Shown here: piece after piece, positions 1-5,680 of the stretch | Layout of the letters: each line of letters opens with the position of its first letter | Position numbering within the stretch: position 1 is the stretch's first letter | Source: an uncultured Lacticaseibacillus sp. | GTDB lineage: Bacteria > Bacillota > Bacilli > Lactobacillales > Lactobacillaceae | Assembly (NCBI GenBank): GCA_934293835.1 | Contig: CAKQZO010000052.1 | Location: 1-10,633, forward strand | DNA length: 10,633 nucleotides | Reading direction: 5' to 3' | Translations under genes and position numbers: made by a program | The notes under the pieces: generated by a model | What the model was told of the DNA's origin: nothing | Seen by the model: only the letters and a program-made list of their open reading frames with translations | Databases searched by the model: none

Positions 1-49
1 GCACAAAAAGCTTAGTGCTAGATGTGTAAGTCAGCGGTGTTCCCAGAAG

Positions 50-69
50 CTCGGTCATTTATGGCCGAG
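50..69. repeat. Short inverted repeat upstream of the ArsR-type gene
   Basis: An 8-bp inverted repeat (50-57 with 62-69, CTCGGTCA / TGGCCGAG, one G-T wobble) with a 4-base loop TTTA. No T-run follows, so it is a poor intrinsic terminator. It overlaps an ATG at 61 that is closed by an in-frame TAG at 70-72. It could be the end of an upstream gene outside the window or a regulatory hairpin of the ArsR-type gene. Apart from this, 1-101 holds nothing I can assign. Confidence 0.35.
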
Positions 70-101
70 TAGTTCACAAGGCAGGCATTCCGATCTTCAC
101 G

Positions 102-368
102 GTGTTACAAGATGAACATCGCCAGCAGATCTTGGTGATGTTGTGTCAGACCGACCAGATGACCGTCAATCAGATCACCGAGCGGCTTGCGCTGTCGCGC
201 CCCGCCGTCTCCCATCACCTGAAGCTGATGCTAGATGCAGGCATCTTGGCCGTCAGCAAGACCGGCACCGAGCGGTATTACCGCACGAACATGAGCTCGA
301 CGCTGGACTTATTGAAGCAGCTGACTGCGTCGCTTGAAGCCGACTTGGCCAGCCGCCCGCGGGCGTAG
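102..368 (+). CDS. ArsR-family winged helix-turn-helix regulator, 5' end uncertain
   Basis: An 88-residue protein with the core of an ArsR/SmtB-type winged helix: a first helix around HRQQILVML (residues 6-14), the helix-turn-helix MTVNQITERL-ALSRPAVSHHLKLM (20-43), then a wing ending in GTERYYRT (55-62). No metal-binding cysteine pair is seen beyond a single Cys15, so the ligand is unknown. The only usable start is GTG at 102, and no good Shine-Dalgarno sits at normal distance. The frame stays open upstream to a stop at 27-29. Codons 81-101 read AGIPIFT and continue into VLQDEHRQQIL, which resembles the family's usual N-terminus (F-x-x-L-x-D-x-x-R). The true protein may therefore be longer, or its start may have been lost. 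Family assignment is firm; start and functionality are not. A strong hairpin follows. Confidence 0.7.
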   Translation: MLQDEHRQQILVMLCQTDQMTVNQITERLALSRPAVSHHLKLMLDAGILAVSKTGTERYYRTNMSSTLDLLKQLTASLEADLASRPRA

Positions 369-386
369 GTAAAAGGTGCGGACGCA

Positions 387-424
387 CAAACAAGCCACCA
401 TCAGTCGCGATGGTGGCTTGTTTG
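387..424. terminator. Hairpin terminator after the ArsR-type gene
   Basis: A perfect 16-bp stem (387-402 with 409-424) and a 6-base loop. The stem ends in A-rich and T-rich flanks (CAAAC ... GTTTG) but has no long T-run. It lies 18 bases after the ArsR-type stop and would also block transcripts coming leftward from glpF and the repeat region, so it may act in both directions. Confidence 0.7.
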
Positions 425-525
425 GGGTGCTGAGTTTCGGCGATCCTGCACTCTGCTTGGGCTAATTGCCATTGGAACTAATTGAATTCGCCGTTTGTAG
501 GCGGTCAGGCGGAGCTTGACTGCCG

Positions 526-564
526 GGCATGTTACCCTGAAGTCTTCGTCGAGCGACACATGCC
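526..564. repeat. Nested inverted repeat in the possible third repeat copy
   Basis: GGCATGT (526-532) pairs with ACATGCC (558-564), and directly inside the right arm a small hairpin GTCG-AG-CGAC (548-557) can form. It lies in the diverged sequence left of the two clear repeat copies and suggests that the structured region extends beyond them. Confidence 0.4.
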
Positions 565-633
565 TAAAATCGTCCTGCTTCGCTCTGGTGTCGTCGAGCT
601 ACACGAGGCCAACGGGCTAGGCCTAACGGTACT

Positions 634-665
634 ATTGACTGCGCGAACAGGTTCGCTCCGTCAAT
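634..665. repeat. Hairpin in repeat copy 1
   Basis: Arms 634-648 and 651-665 form 13 of 15 possible pairs around a 2-base gap (AG). The inner stem is GCGAAC/GTTCGC and the outer stem ATTGAC/GTCAAT. The same hairpin occurs in copy 2 (750-785) with paired substitutions. The 2-base gap is too tight for an RNA loop, so the innermost pair would open in RNA. Confidence 0.65.
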
Positions 666-749
666 CGCACACGTTACGCGACGCCCTATGTGCGGCCTCG
701 CTCTTGGTTTTGTCGAGCTACGCGGCACAACGCGCTAGGCCTAACGGCA

Positions 750-785
750 CCCTGAACTACGCAAACAAGTTTGCTCCGTCCAGGG
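750..785. repeat. Hairpin in repeat copy 2
   Basis: This is the counterpart of the hairpin at 634-665. The inner stem is GCAAAC/GTTTGC (761-766 with 769-774), and the outer stem adds CCCTG/CAGGG (750-754 with 781-785). Against copy 1, positions 763/772, 754/781 and 752/783 changed on both arms so that pairing is kept (G-C to A-T, T-A to G-C, A-T to C-G). Two other pairs were lost (755/780 and 759/776). Confidence 0.65.
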
Positions 786-831
786 CGCACATGTTACGCT
801 ACGCGCTAAACCCGTGCGGCTTGGCTCTTCG

Positions 832-1563
832 TTACATAAATACGGTTTTATACAGTGCGATCGCCAGGATTCCGGCGAGAGTCGGGGCGACGACCGGCAC
901 CCAGGCGTACTTCCAATCGGAGCCGCCTTTGTGATTGAGCGGGAGAAGCTGATGGAGGAGACGTGGGCCGAGGTCACGCGCCGGGTTCAAGGCAGGGCCG
1001 GTCGGGCCGCCGAACGATGCGACGAGGGTGGCGACGAGGAAGCCGAGTGCCATGTGGGCGGTGCCGAGGTTGTCGGCGAAAAAAGGCGCCTTGGTGATTC
1101 CGAGTGCCCCGAAGAACAGGATGAACGAGCCGATGAATTCGTTGATGAAGCCGTTGAACTGGCTCTTGGTGGCATTGATGGTGCTGAAGGTGCCCAAGAC
1201 GTGTTGCGGGTTCGTGGTCAGATCGTAGTGCGGCTTGTACGCGGCGACGACCATCAGTTGGCCGAAAATCGCGCCGGCAAACTGGACCAAGATGTAAGGT
1301 AACACCTCTTGCCAAGGGAACATCCCCGAAACAGCCAGTCCGATCGTGAAGGCTGGGTTGATATGGTTGCCTGAGATCCCACCGATGATCATGGCCGGAA
1401 TCATGACCCCGGCACCGTAGCCAACGGCGATCAGCATCCAATCCGACCCGTTACCTTTGGTCCCTTTCAAGTCAACATTTGCAACAGCCCCATTACCAAG
1501 CGCGACCATGATCGCAGTCCCGATGAACTCCGCTGCCAGGCGCACCCCTATGTCGTATGTCAT
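832..1563 (-). CDS. glpF: Glycerol uptake facilitator (aquaglyceroporin, MIP family)
   Basis: A 243-residue membrane channel that lets glycerol and similar small solutes diffuse through the cytoplasmic membrane. Both half-helix motifs of the MIP fold are present: HINPAFT (NPA at 69-71) and ALNPARDLGPRL (NPA at 193-195, Arg196). Asp197 after the second NPA is the mark of glycerol facilitators as opposed to strict water channels. Six hydrophobic segments and the length match the family. I chose ATG at 1563 over a frame start 27 bases upstream because GGAGG lies at 1570-1574 with 6-base spacing, and MTYDIGVRLAAEFIGT is a normal N-terminus. It is transcribed alone, and no glycerol kinase or dehydrogenase is next to it here. 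Its stop codon falls at the boundary of the repeat array, so its mRNA probably carries the repeats as a 3' trailer. Substrates beyond glycerol cannot be read from the sequence. Confidence 0.9.
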   Translation of the reverse strand: MTYDIGVRLAAEFIGTAIMVALGNGAVANVDLKGTKGNGSDWMLIAVGYGAGVMIPAMIIGGISGNHINPAFTIGLAVSGMFPWQEVLPYILVQFAGAIFGQLMVVAAYKPHYDLTTNPQHVLGTFSTINATKSQFNGFINEFIGSFILFFGALGITKAPFFADNLGTAHMALGFLVATLVASFGGPTGPALNPARDLGPRLLHQLLPLNHKGGSDWKYAWVPVVAPTLAGILAIALYKTVFM

Positions 1564-1599
1564 GATTATCCTCCATCTAAAAGTTAGCATACGATAACA

Positions 1600-1628
1600 A
1601 TCTTACCAGCTTATAGAATGATAGTAAA
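1600..1628 (-). promoter_or_regulatory. Candidate glpF promoter
   Basis: On the minus strand TTTACT (1628-1623) and TAAGAT (1605-1600) are separated by 17 bases, about 37 bases upstream of the glpF ATG. Each box matches the consensus at 4 of 6 positions, so this is a moderate candidate only. Confidence 0.35.
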
Positions 1629-1721
1629 CGAGGATTAAGCCTCTGTAAAGTTTTTAGCGAATGGATGCGCTCCCACGCTCTAATGAGGTAAAATGAAAGA
1701 GAACGAAAAAGGAGAGTGCTT

Positions 1722-2201
1722 ATGCTCAACCAAGCAATCGACAACATGATGATAGAAAATCGTAACCATTTCATGATTCCTGGCGAGATGGTTGCGAGCG
1801 TCAACTGCGACAATTCCCTCCGGCACGCCTTCTTGGTACTGACGAAGGTGCGCTACGCCAAGGTGCCAGTGCTCGACAACGACGACCATTTCAAGGGGCT
1901 GCTGTCGCTGTCGATGATCACTGATACGATGCTTGGCCTCGCCGACCTCAACGTCGACGCCCTCGATCAACATTGTGTCGGCGATGTGATGGAAACTAAC
2001 GTGCCGACCATCGACAATCCCTACGACATTGAGAACGTCTTGCACCTGCTCGTCGACAATCCCTTCTTGCCCGTCGTCCAAGACGACCACACCTTCACCG
2101 GCATCGTCACCCGCCGCGAGGTGATGAAAGGCATCAACTACATCGGCCACAACCTCGATCGCTACTACACGGTCGATCCCCGCGAGTCGGTGACGCACTG
2201 A
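1722..2201 (+). CDS. cbpB: CBS-domain c-di-AMP-binding protein, CbpB/DarB family
   Basis: A 159-residue cytosolic protein with two CBS repeats, roughly residues 15-72 (FMIPGEMVASVNCDNSLRHA ... KVPVLDNDDHFKGLLS) and 85-140 (VGDVMETNVPTID ... FLPVVQDDHTFTGIVTRREV). Length and pattern match the small CBS proteins known as DarB (YkuL) in Bacillus subtilis and CbpB in Listeria. In those species the proteins bind c-di-AMP and, when free of it, stimulate the (p)ppGpp synthetase Rel; DarB also acts on pyruvate carboxylase. ATG 1722 was chosen over GTG 1716 because AAGGAG at 1709-1714 is 7 bases upstream. A candidate -10 box TAAAAT lies at 1689-1694 without a convincing -35. The gene is monocistronic, divergent from glpF, and has its own terminator. 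Family assignment is from sequence resemblance; the partner protein in this organism is inferred. Confidence 0.82.
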   Translation: MLNQAIDNMMIENRNHFMIPGEMVASVNCDNSLRHAFLVLTKVRYAKVPVLDNDDHFKGLLSLSMITDTMLGLADLNVDALDQHCVGDVMETNVPTIDNPYDIENVLHLLVDNPFLPVVQDDHTFTGIVTRREVMKGINYIGHNLDRYYTVDPRESVTH

Positions 2202-2215
2202 TCGCGGCTACGCCA

Positions 2216-2253
2216 AGCGTCCTGTACACCAAAGTGTGCAAGGCGCTTTTTTT
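2216..2253 (+). terminator. Intrinsic terminator of cbpB
   Basis: A 14-bp stem (2216-2229 with 2234-2247; one C-A mismatch and two G-T wobbles) with loop CAAA, followed by a run of seven T at 2247-2253. It isolates cbpB from the downstream TetR/ABC operon. Confidence 0.85.
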
Positions 2254-2280
2254 GCTAACGGAAGAAAACCAATCATGACT

Positions 2281-2297
2281 ATTGACACCGTGTCACT
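2281..2297. promoter_or_regulatory. Operator 1 of the TetR/ABC operon (overlaps the -35 box)
   Basis: An imperfect palindrome ATTGACA-CCG-TGTCACT, 6 of 7 arm pairs complementary, lying directly on the -35 box. The central 13 bases TGACACCGTGTCA match the operator reported for HrtR of Lactococcus lactis (as I recall it, ATGACACAGTGTCAT) at all but one position. A second copy lies 43 bases downstream, centre to centre, close to four helical turns. Confidence 0.75.
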
Positions 2298-2309
2298 TTA
2301 CAGTATACT
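2282..2309 (+). promoter_or_regulatory. Promoter of the TetR/ABC operon
   Basis: A perfect -35 box TTGACA (2282-2287), a 16-base spacer and a -10 box TATACT (2304-2309). Operator 1 covers the -35 box and operator 2 lies just after the expected start site, so bound repressor should block both polymerase binding and escape. Confidence 0.85.
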
Positions 2310-2321
2310 GATCTTATCAAT

Positions 2322-2342
2322 TTAGTGACACGATGTCACTAA
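2322..2342. promoter_or_regulatory. Operator 2 of the TetR/ABC operon
   Basis: A perfect 9-bp inverted repeat (2322-2330 with 2334-2342) around the 3-base centre CGA, with core AGTGACA-CGA-TGTCACT. It sits between the -10 box and the ribosome site of the TetR gene. It shares the half-site TGACA/TGTCA with operator 1 at the same spacing, as expected for two sites of one dimeric repressor. Confidence 0.85.
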
Positions 2343-2354
2343 CGGGAGGACAGA

Positions 2355-2873
2355 ATGCCATTACCTACGTTTGAGCGGTTGACACCTGAAAAGCAAGCAC
2401 GGGTGCGATCCGCCTTGCTATCTGAATTCAGCCAGTATCCGCTGGCGACGGCTCAAGTGGCGCGAATCGTTCAAGAAGCAGGGATTGCTCGCGGGGCCTT
2501 TTACAAGTATTACCGCAACCTCGAAGATGCGTATCGCGACTTGTTTGGGGTTGCGATGCGGGCCATTCATCGAAACTTACCAAAGCGGCCTACTGCAGAG
2601 AATTCCGCAGCCTATGTCGCCGGAATCCGCGACTTCATGACCGGCGTCACCGCCAGTGGTTACCGGGATCTGATCATGATGCACTACCGGTATAACGAAA
2701 GCACGCTAGGACAGCAGCCAACCAAAGTGACCACCTCGGCGCAAGGCGCTGTTGAATGGGCGCGTACGGTGCTGTATCACCAAACTGTGCGCGACATCAT
2801 CCTAGAGCCAGATTCACAAGAACAGCGTTTGGCGCAGTTGGCCGCTGTTTTACGCAAAGAAAAAGAGGACTAG
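2355..2873 (+). CDS. hrtR: TetR-family repressor, probable heme sensor HrtR
   Basis: A 172-residue TetR-family regulator. The helix-turn-helix spans about residues 32-65 (TAQVARIVQEAGIARGAFYKYYRNLEDAYRDLFG). The recognition region IARGAFYKYY is close to that of Lactococcus HrtR (IPRGSFYQYF). In HrtR, heme is bound by His72 and His149, which releases the repressor from DNA. Here His72 falls at the same position (AIHRNL), and His142 in VLYHQTVRD aligns with the HrtR His149 region, VIHNLVYR, followed by a matching acidic patch. ATG 2355 has GGGAGG at 2344-2349. It is the first gene of the operon; its stop is one base before the permease ATG. Two palindromes at its own promoter imply autorepression. 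The HrtR alignment is from memory, so heme as ligand is a strong inference rather than proof. The alternative is a TetR-type drug or lipid sensor controlling an efflux pump. Confidence 0.75.
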   Translation: MPLPTFERLTPEKQARVRSALLSEFSQYPLATAQVARIVQEAGIARGAFYKYYRNLEDAYRDLFGVAMRAIHRNLPKRPTAENSAAYVAGIRDFMTGVTASGYRDLIMMHYRYNESTLGQQPTKVTTSAQGAVEWARTVLYHQTVRDIILEPDSQEQRLAQLAAVLRKEKED

Positions 2874-2874
2874 C

Positions 2875-3930
2875 ATGTTTTTAGCGTTAAAAGAGATTCG
2901 TAAAGAAAAGGTGCGCTCGAGCTTGATTATCGCCATGATCGTATTGATTGGGTATTTGATCTTCGTCTTGACCAGCCTGGCGTTAGGCTTGGCGCGCGAA
3001 AATACCGCAGCAATCACGTCATGGCACACCGAAAAAGTGACGATGAATGCGGATGCCAACACTGATATGCGGCAATCATTCTTGACTAAGGCACAAGCTG
3101 GACATACTGGGACTCAAGAAGCGTACGTTGGGGAAACTGCCGTCGTGGTCAAAGCCAAGGGGCACAAGCAAATATCCGCCACTTTTCTTGGCTTAGCTTC
3201 GAATCAATATATTGCCAAGGAGCTATCCTTGAGTAGCGGACGACGGGTGCGGCAAGCGCGGGAAGTGGTGGCAGACGATGCCTTAAAGCTACAAGGCTAT
3301 CGGCTTGGCAGTCAGGTCAAGCTCGGAGATGGACAGCGAGCGTACACAATTGTTGGGTTTACGCCTAACGCCAAACTAAACATTTCGCCGGTACTTTACG
3401 GGCGGTTGCAAGATTGGCGAACTTTGCGGGGGTTGACGACTGATACTGTGGCTAGCGTAGTGGTGTCTAAGAACACGCAGTACGACGCTAATACAACTGG
3501 CAGCCGGACCTACACTGCAGATCAAGTGATTCAGAAGCTACCGGGTTATTCGGCCCAAAACCTGACGTTTGCGTTGATGATCGGCTTCCTGATGGTGATT
3601 TCCCTGATCGTAATTGCCGTCTTCTTGTATATTTTGACGTTACAGAAGTTACCTAATTACGCAGTGTTGCGGGTACAAGGCGTTCCGAGCCGGATTTTAG
3701 TGGCGGCGACGATCAGCCAGTCGCTATTGTTAGTTGGCGGGGGGATGATCGGAGCAGTCGTTTTGTTGGCAATCACCGCGGTTTCTTTGCCGGCAGCCGT
3801 GCCGATGGCTTTAGATATCCCGGTACTCATCACGGTTGGTGTGGGTCTGTTGGTGATGGCATTATTAGGTGGCTTGGTTCCGGTACGGCGCGTGTTACGC
3901 GTTGATCCAGTCAGTGTGATCGGAGGGTAA
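2875..3930 (+). CDS. hrtB: FtsX-like ABC permease, probable heme exporter subunit HrtB
   Basis: A 351-residue membrane protein with the layout of MacB/FtsX-type (type VII) permeases: one helix at about 16-38, a large extracytoplasmic domain at about 40-230, then three helices at about 231-255, 277-303 and 314-336, ending in the short cytosolic tail VRRVLRVDPVSVIGG. HrtB proteins have this length and topology. They work with HrtA to remove heme from the membrane and so protect the cell from heme toxicity. The start MFLALKEIRKEKVRSSLI resembles HrtB-type N-termini. ATG 2875 follows the regulator stop by one base, with AAAAGAGG at 2861-2868 as a weaker ribosome site; translational coupling is likely. 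Leucine codons include many TTA and TTG, and the stretch looks less GC-rich than the flanking mscS, pepQ and PBP genes. The transporter family is clear; the heme substrate is inferred from operon context. Confidence 0.78.
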   Translation: MFLALKEIRKEKVRSSLIIAMIVLIGYLIFVLTSLALGLARENTAAITSWHTEKVTMNADANTDMRQSFLTKAQAGHTGTQEAYVGETAVVVKAKGHKQISATFLGLASNQYIAKELSLSSGRRVRQAREVVADDALKLQGYRLGSQVKLGDGQRAYTIVGFTPNAKLNISPVLYGRLQDWRTLRGLTTDTVASVVVSKNTQYDANTTGSRTYTADQVIQKLPGYSAQNLTFALMIGFLMVISLIVIAVFLYILTLQKLPNYAVLRVQGVPSRILVAATISQSLLLVGGGMIGAVVLLAITAVSLPAAVPMALDIPVLITVGVGLLVMALLGGLVPVRRVLRVDPVSVIGG

Positions 3931-3933
3931 CTC

Positions 3934-4611
3934 ATGGCAGAATTAACTTTAGAAAAAGTCAATCAAGTCTTCGGTACTGGCACCGCACGCGTGCAGGTAT
4001 TACATGAAGTCAATTTTGCTGCCGAGGCCGGGGAAGTGAGCCTGGTCATGGGCCCATCTGGATCTGGTAAGAGCACGTTTTTGACCATCGCCGGAGGCTT
4101 GTTGACCCCAACATCTGGGACAGTCACGGTGGCTGGTAAGGCGTACGCTGATCTGTCCAAAAAGGCGCGTGACCGCCTGCGCTTGGATGAGATCGGGTTT
4201 ATCTTACAGGCCTACCACCTCTTGCCTTACCTGACGGTGGCGGATCAATTCACGCTGGTCGATAAAATCAAACCGCAAGGCAACTTGGCGCGGGATGTGC
4301 TCAGCCAGATCTTGGAGACCCTTGGCATCCAAGACTTATTGCGCAAGTATCCCGGTGAGCTGTCTGGCGGCCAACAACAACGGGTTGCGATTGCTAGAGC
4401 GTTGTATCCGGACCCCGCAATCTTGTTAGCCGACGAACCGACTGCCGCCTTAGACGCTGAGCGGGTGCAAGTTGTCGGCAAGTTGTTGCGTGAGTTAGCA
4501 GTTTCACGCCACAAAGCCGTCGTAATCGTCACGCACGATCCACGCTTGATTCCTGTGGCCGATAAGGTGTATCAAATGAGTGATGGCTTATTGACGAAAA
4601 CTGAATCATAA
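3934..4611 (+). CDS. hrtA: ABC ATPase, probable heme exporter subunit HrtA
   Basis: A 225-residue soluble ATPase of the LolD/MacB-like class that powers the adjacent permease. All catalytic motifs are intact: Walker A GPSGSGKST (40-48), Q-loop Gln92 (FILQAYHLLP), signature LSGGQ (143-147), Walker B ILLADEP with catalytic Glu168, D-loop AALD (171-174) and switch His201 (VTHD). Its ATG lies 3 bases after the permease stop, and its ribosome site GGAGGG (3922-3927) is inside the end of the permease gene, so the two are expressed together. Length matches HrtA and related half-transporter ATPases. The ATPase alone does not reveal the substrate; the heme assignment rests on the regulator and operators. 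Confidence 0.8.
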   Translation: MAELTLEKVNQVFGTGTARVQVLHEVNFAAEAGEVSLVMGPSGSGKSTFLTIAGGLLTPTSGTVTVAGKAYADLSKKARDRLRLDEIGFILQAYHLLPYLTVADQFTLVDKIKPQGNLARDVLSQILETLGIQDLLRKYPGELSGGQQQRVAIARALYPDPAILLADEPTAALDAERVQVVGKLLRELAVSRHKAVVIVTHDPRLIPVADKVYQMSDGLLTKTES

Positions 4612-4629
4612 ACCCGGATTACCCCAATC

Positions 4630-4685
4630 AAAAATGGTGCCTCCCGTAAAAACCGAATTTGGTTTTTACGGGAGGCACCATTTTT
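4630..4685. terminator. Bidirectional terminator between the ABC operon and mscS
   Basis: A perfect 25-bp stem (4630-4654 with 4661-4685) and a 6-base loop, flanked by A5 on the left and T5 on the right. It can therefore end both the rightward ABC operon and the leftward mscS transcript. It is the longest perfect hairpin in the window. Confidence 0.95.
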
Positions 4686-4735
4686 AAGTTTGAAACTTGG
4701 ACGAGCAGACACTGGGGAAGATTTTTTTGTTTGGT

Positions 4736-5617
4736 CTAGCCTTTTGTCGCCAAATTCAGTTTAGGCGTGGGAATGTCGATCCCGGCCGCGGCCAGCCCCT
4801 TGAGGTAGGCCGCCAAGAACTTGCGCTGCACGGCGAACTGCTCGCCGTTTTTGACGTGCATCACGACTTGATAGACGAACGTCCCGTCGCCGTTTGCCGA
4901 CATGCCCAACAGGTCCGGCCCGTCGGCGATGCTCGGAGTTTCTGGGGTTAGCTTCTTGTTGACGTTTTTGAGCACGGAGCGAAGCGTCTCCAGATCGACA
5001 TCAGGCGCGACCGGCAAGTCGATCAAGACCTGCATCTGGCTGCGCGACAAGTTGGAGACGATCGTGATGTTGCGATTGGGGATGTAATTGACTGTGCCGT
5101 CGGTGGACTTGACGATCGTCGTGCGTAGGCCGACCGAGGTGACGGTGCCGGAAATCGTCCCGAGGTGCACCGCGTCACCGACATCGAACTGGCCTTCCAA
5201 GATGATGAAGATCCCGGTCACCACGTCGGACACGAAGCCTTGCGCGCCGAGGCCCAAGGCAATACCAACGACTCCGGCGCCGGCGATCAAGGTCCCGACG
5301 GGAACGCCGAGCACCGACAGTACCGCGTAGAAGTAGAAGAAGATAACGGTGTATGAGTAGATGTTCGTGATGAGGGTGCGCATCGTGTCGACGCGCGTGC
5401 CGCTCAGGCGGCTACGATTCTTATACGACAAGAATCCGCGCGTGATCAAGCGCTTGCCGACCCCGCGAATGGCGAGGAACAAGATCGTGAATAAGACGAT
5501 CTCACCGATTACGGTCACGACATGGTTGAAGACGGCATCCCAGTCGATCTTATCGAGGTAGCGAATCAGGATGTTGGTTTGTTGCTGCAGGTTTTTGGTC
5601 TCGGTCAGAAAAAGCAT
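4736..5617 (-). CDS. Small-conductance mechanosensitive channel, MscS family
   Basis: A 293-residue membrane channel that opens under membrane tension and releases solutes during hypo-osmotic shock. Three membrane helices are visible at about 33-51, 83-104 and 107-141. The third is the Gly/Ala-rich pore helix (GAGVVGIALGLGAQGFVSD) followed by ILEGQFDVGD, the MscS hallmark. A beta domain with YIPNRNI (178-184) and the C-terminal alpha/beta domain follow. Length is close to E. coli MscS (286) and B. subtilis YkuT. ATG 5617 has AAAGGA at 5623-5628 with 5-base spacing. It is a single gene, ending at a shared terminator with the ABC operon and divergent from the DUF948 gene. Family assignment is firm; ion preference is not readable. 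Confidence 0.92.
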   Translation of the reverse strand: MLFLTETKNLQQQTNILIRYLDKIDWDAVFNHVVTVIGEIVLFTILFLAIRGVGKRLITRGFLSYKNRSRLSGTRVDTMRTLITNIYSYTVIFFYFYAVLSVLGVPVGTLIAGAGVVGIALGLGAQGFVSDVVTGIFIILEGQFDVGDAVHLGTISGTVTSVGLRTTIVKSTDGTVNYIPNRNITIVSNLSRSQMQVLIDLPVAPDVDLETLRSVLKNVNKKLTPETPSIADGPDLLGMSANGDGTFVYQVVMHVKNGEQFAVQRKFLAAYLKGLAAAGIDIPTPKLNLATKG

Positions 5618-5651
5618 GGCGGTCCTTTCGATAGCAGAGTTGATACAAATA

Positions 5652-5680
5652 ATACTACCAAAAATCGACTATGATTTGAA
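5652..5680 (-). promoter_or_regulatory. Candidate mscS promoter
   Basis: On the minus strand TTCAAA (5680-5675) and TAGTAT (5657-5652) are separated by 17 bases, 35 bases upstream of the mscS ATG. Each box matches 4 of 6 consensus positions. Its -35 box overlaps the -35 box of the divergent promoter at 5676-5704. Confidence 0.4.

Larger units (their letters stand above)
593..835. repeat. Two tandem copies of a ~118-124 bp structured element
   Basis: Copy 1 runs about 593-711 and copy 2 about 712-835. Shared blocks keep an offset of 118-124: GTCGAGCTA (593, 712), GCTAGGCCTAACGG (616, 734), GCTCCGTC (655, 773), CGCAC followed by GTTACGC (666, 786), and TGCGGC..GGCTCTT-like blocks (691, 815). 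Between the blocks the copies have diverged. Each contains the palindrome TAGGCCTA and a hairpin listed separately. A weaker third copy may lie at about 517-600, since it shares TTGACTGC at its start and a similar end. The long open frame on + through this region (482-934) starts at TTG with no ribosome site and runs into the antisense of glpF, so I do not treat the repeats as coding. No known element family is recognised. The rest of the 369-831 gene-free stretch holds only the terminator at 387-424. Confidence 0.75.

Noticed and set aside
593..835. The tandem repeats as a CRISPR array or insertion-sequence ends
   Set aside because: The units are far longer and more diverged than CRISPR repeats and have no unique spacers. 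No transposase, terminal inverted repeats or target duplication was seen around them.
482..934. A 150-codon open frame on + across the repeat region
   Set aside because: It starts at TTG without a ribosome site, its two internal segments are just the translated tandem repeats, and it ends inside the antisense of glpF. No known domain is seen.
814..1302. A 162-codon open frame on + opposite glpF
   Set aside because: It is antisense to a clear GlpF with intact NPA motifs and good ribosome site; the composition (Gly, Arg, Glu, Asp-rich) is typical of a shadow in GC-rich DNA.
1680..2198. A 172-codon open frame on - opposite cbpB
   Set aside because: It is the antisense shadow of the CBS-domain gene, lacks a start site, and is rich in Val, His and Asp as expected from the reverse of this coding strand.
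4686..4698. The short palindrome AAGTTTGAAACTT after the ABC-operon terminator
   Set aside because: It lies outside any promoter, in a 3' region between two convergent genes, and is short enough to arise by chance.
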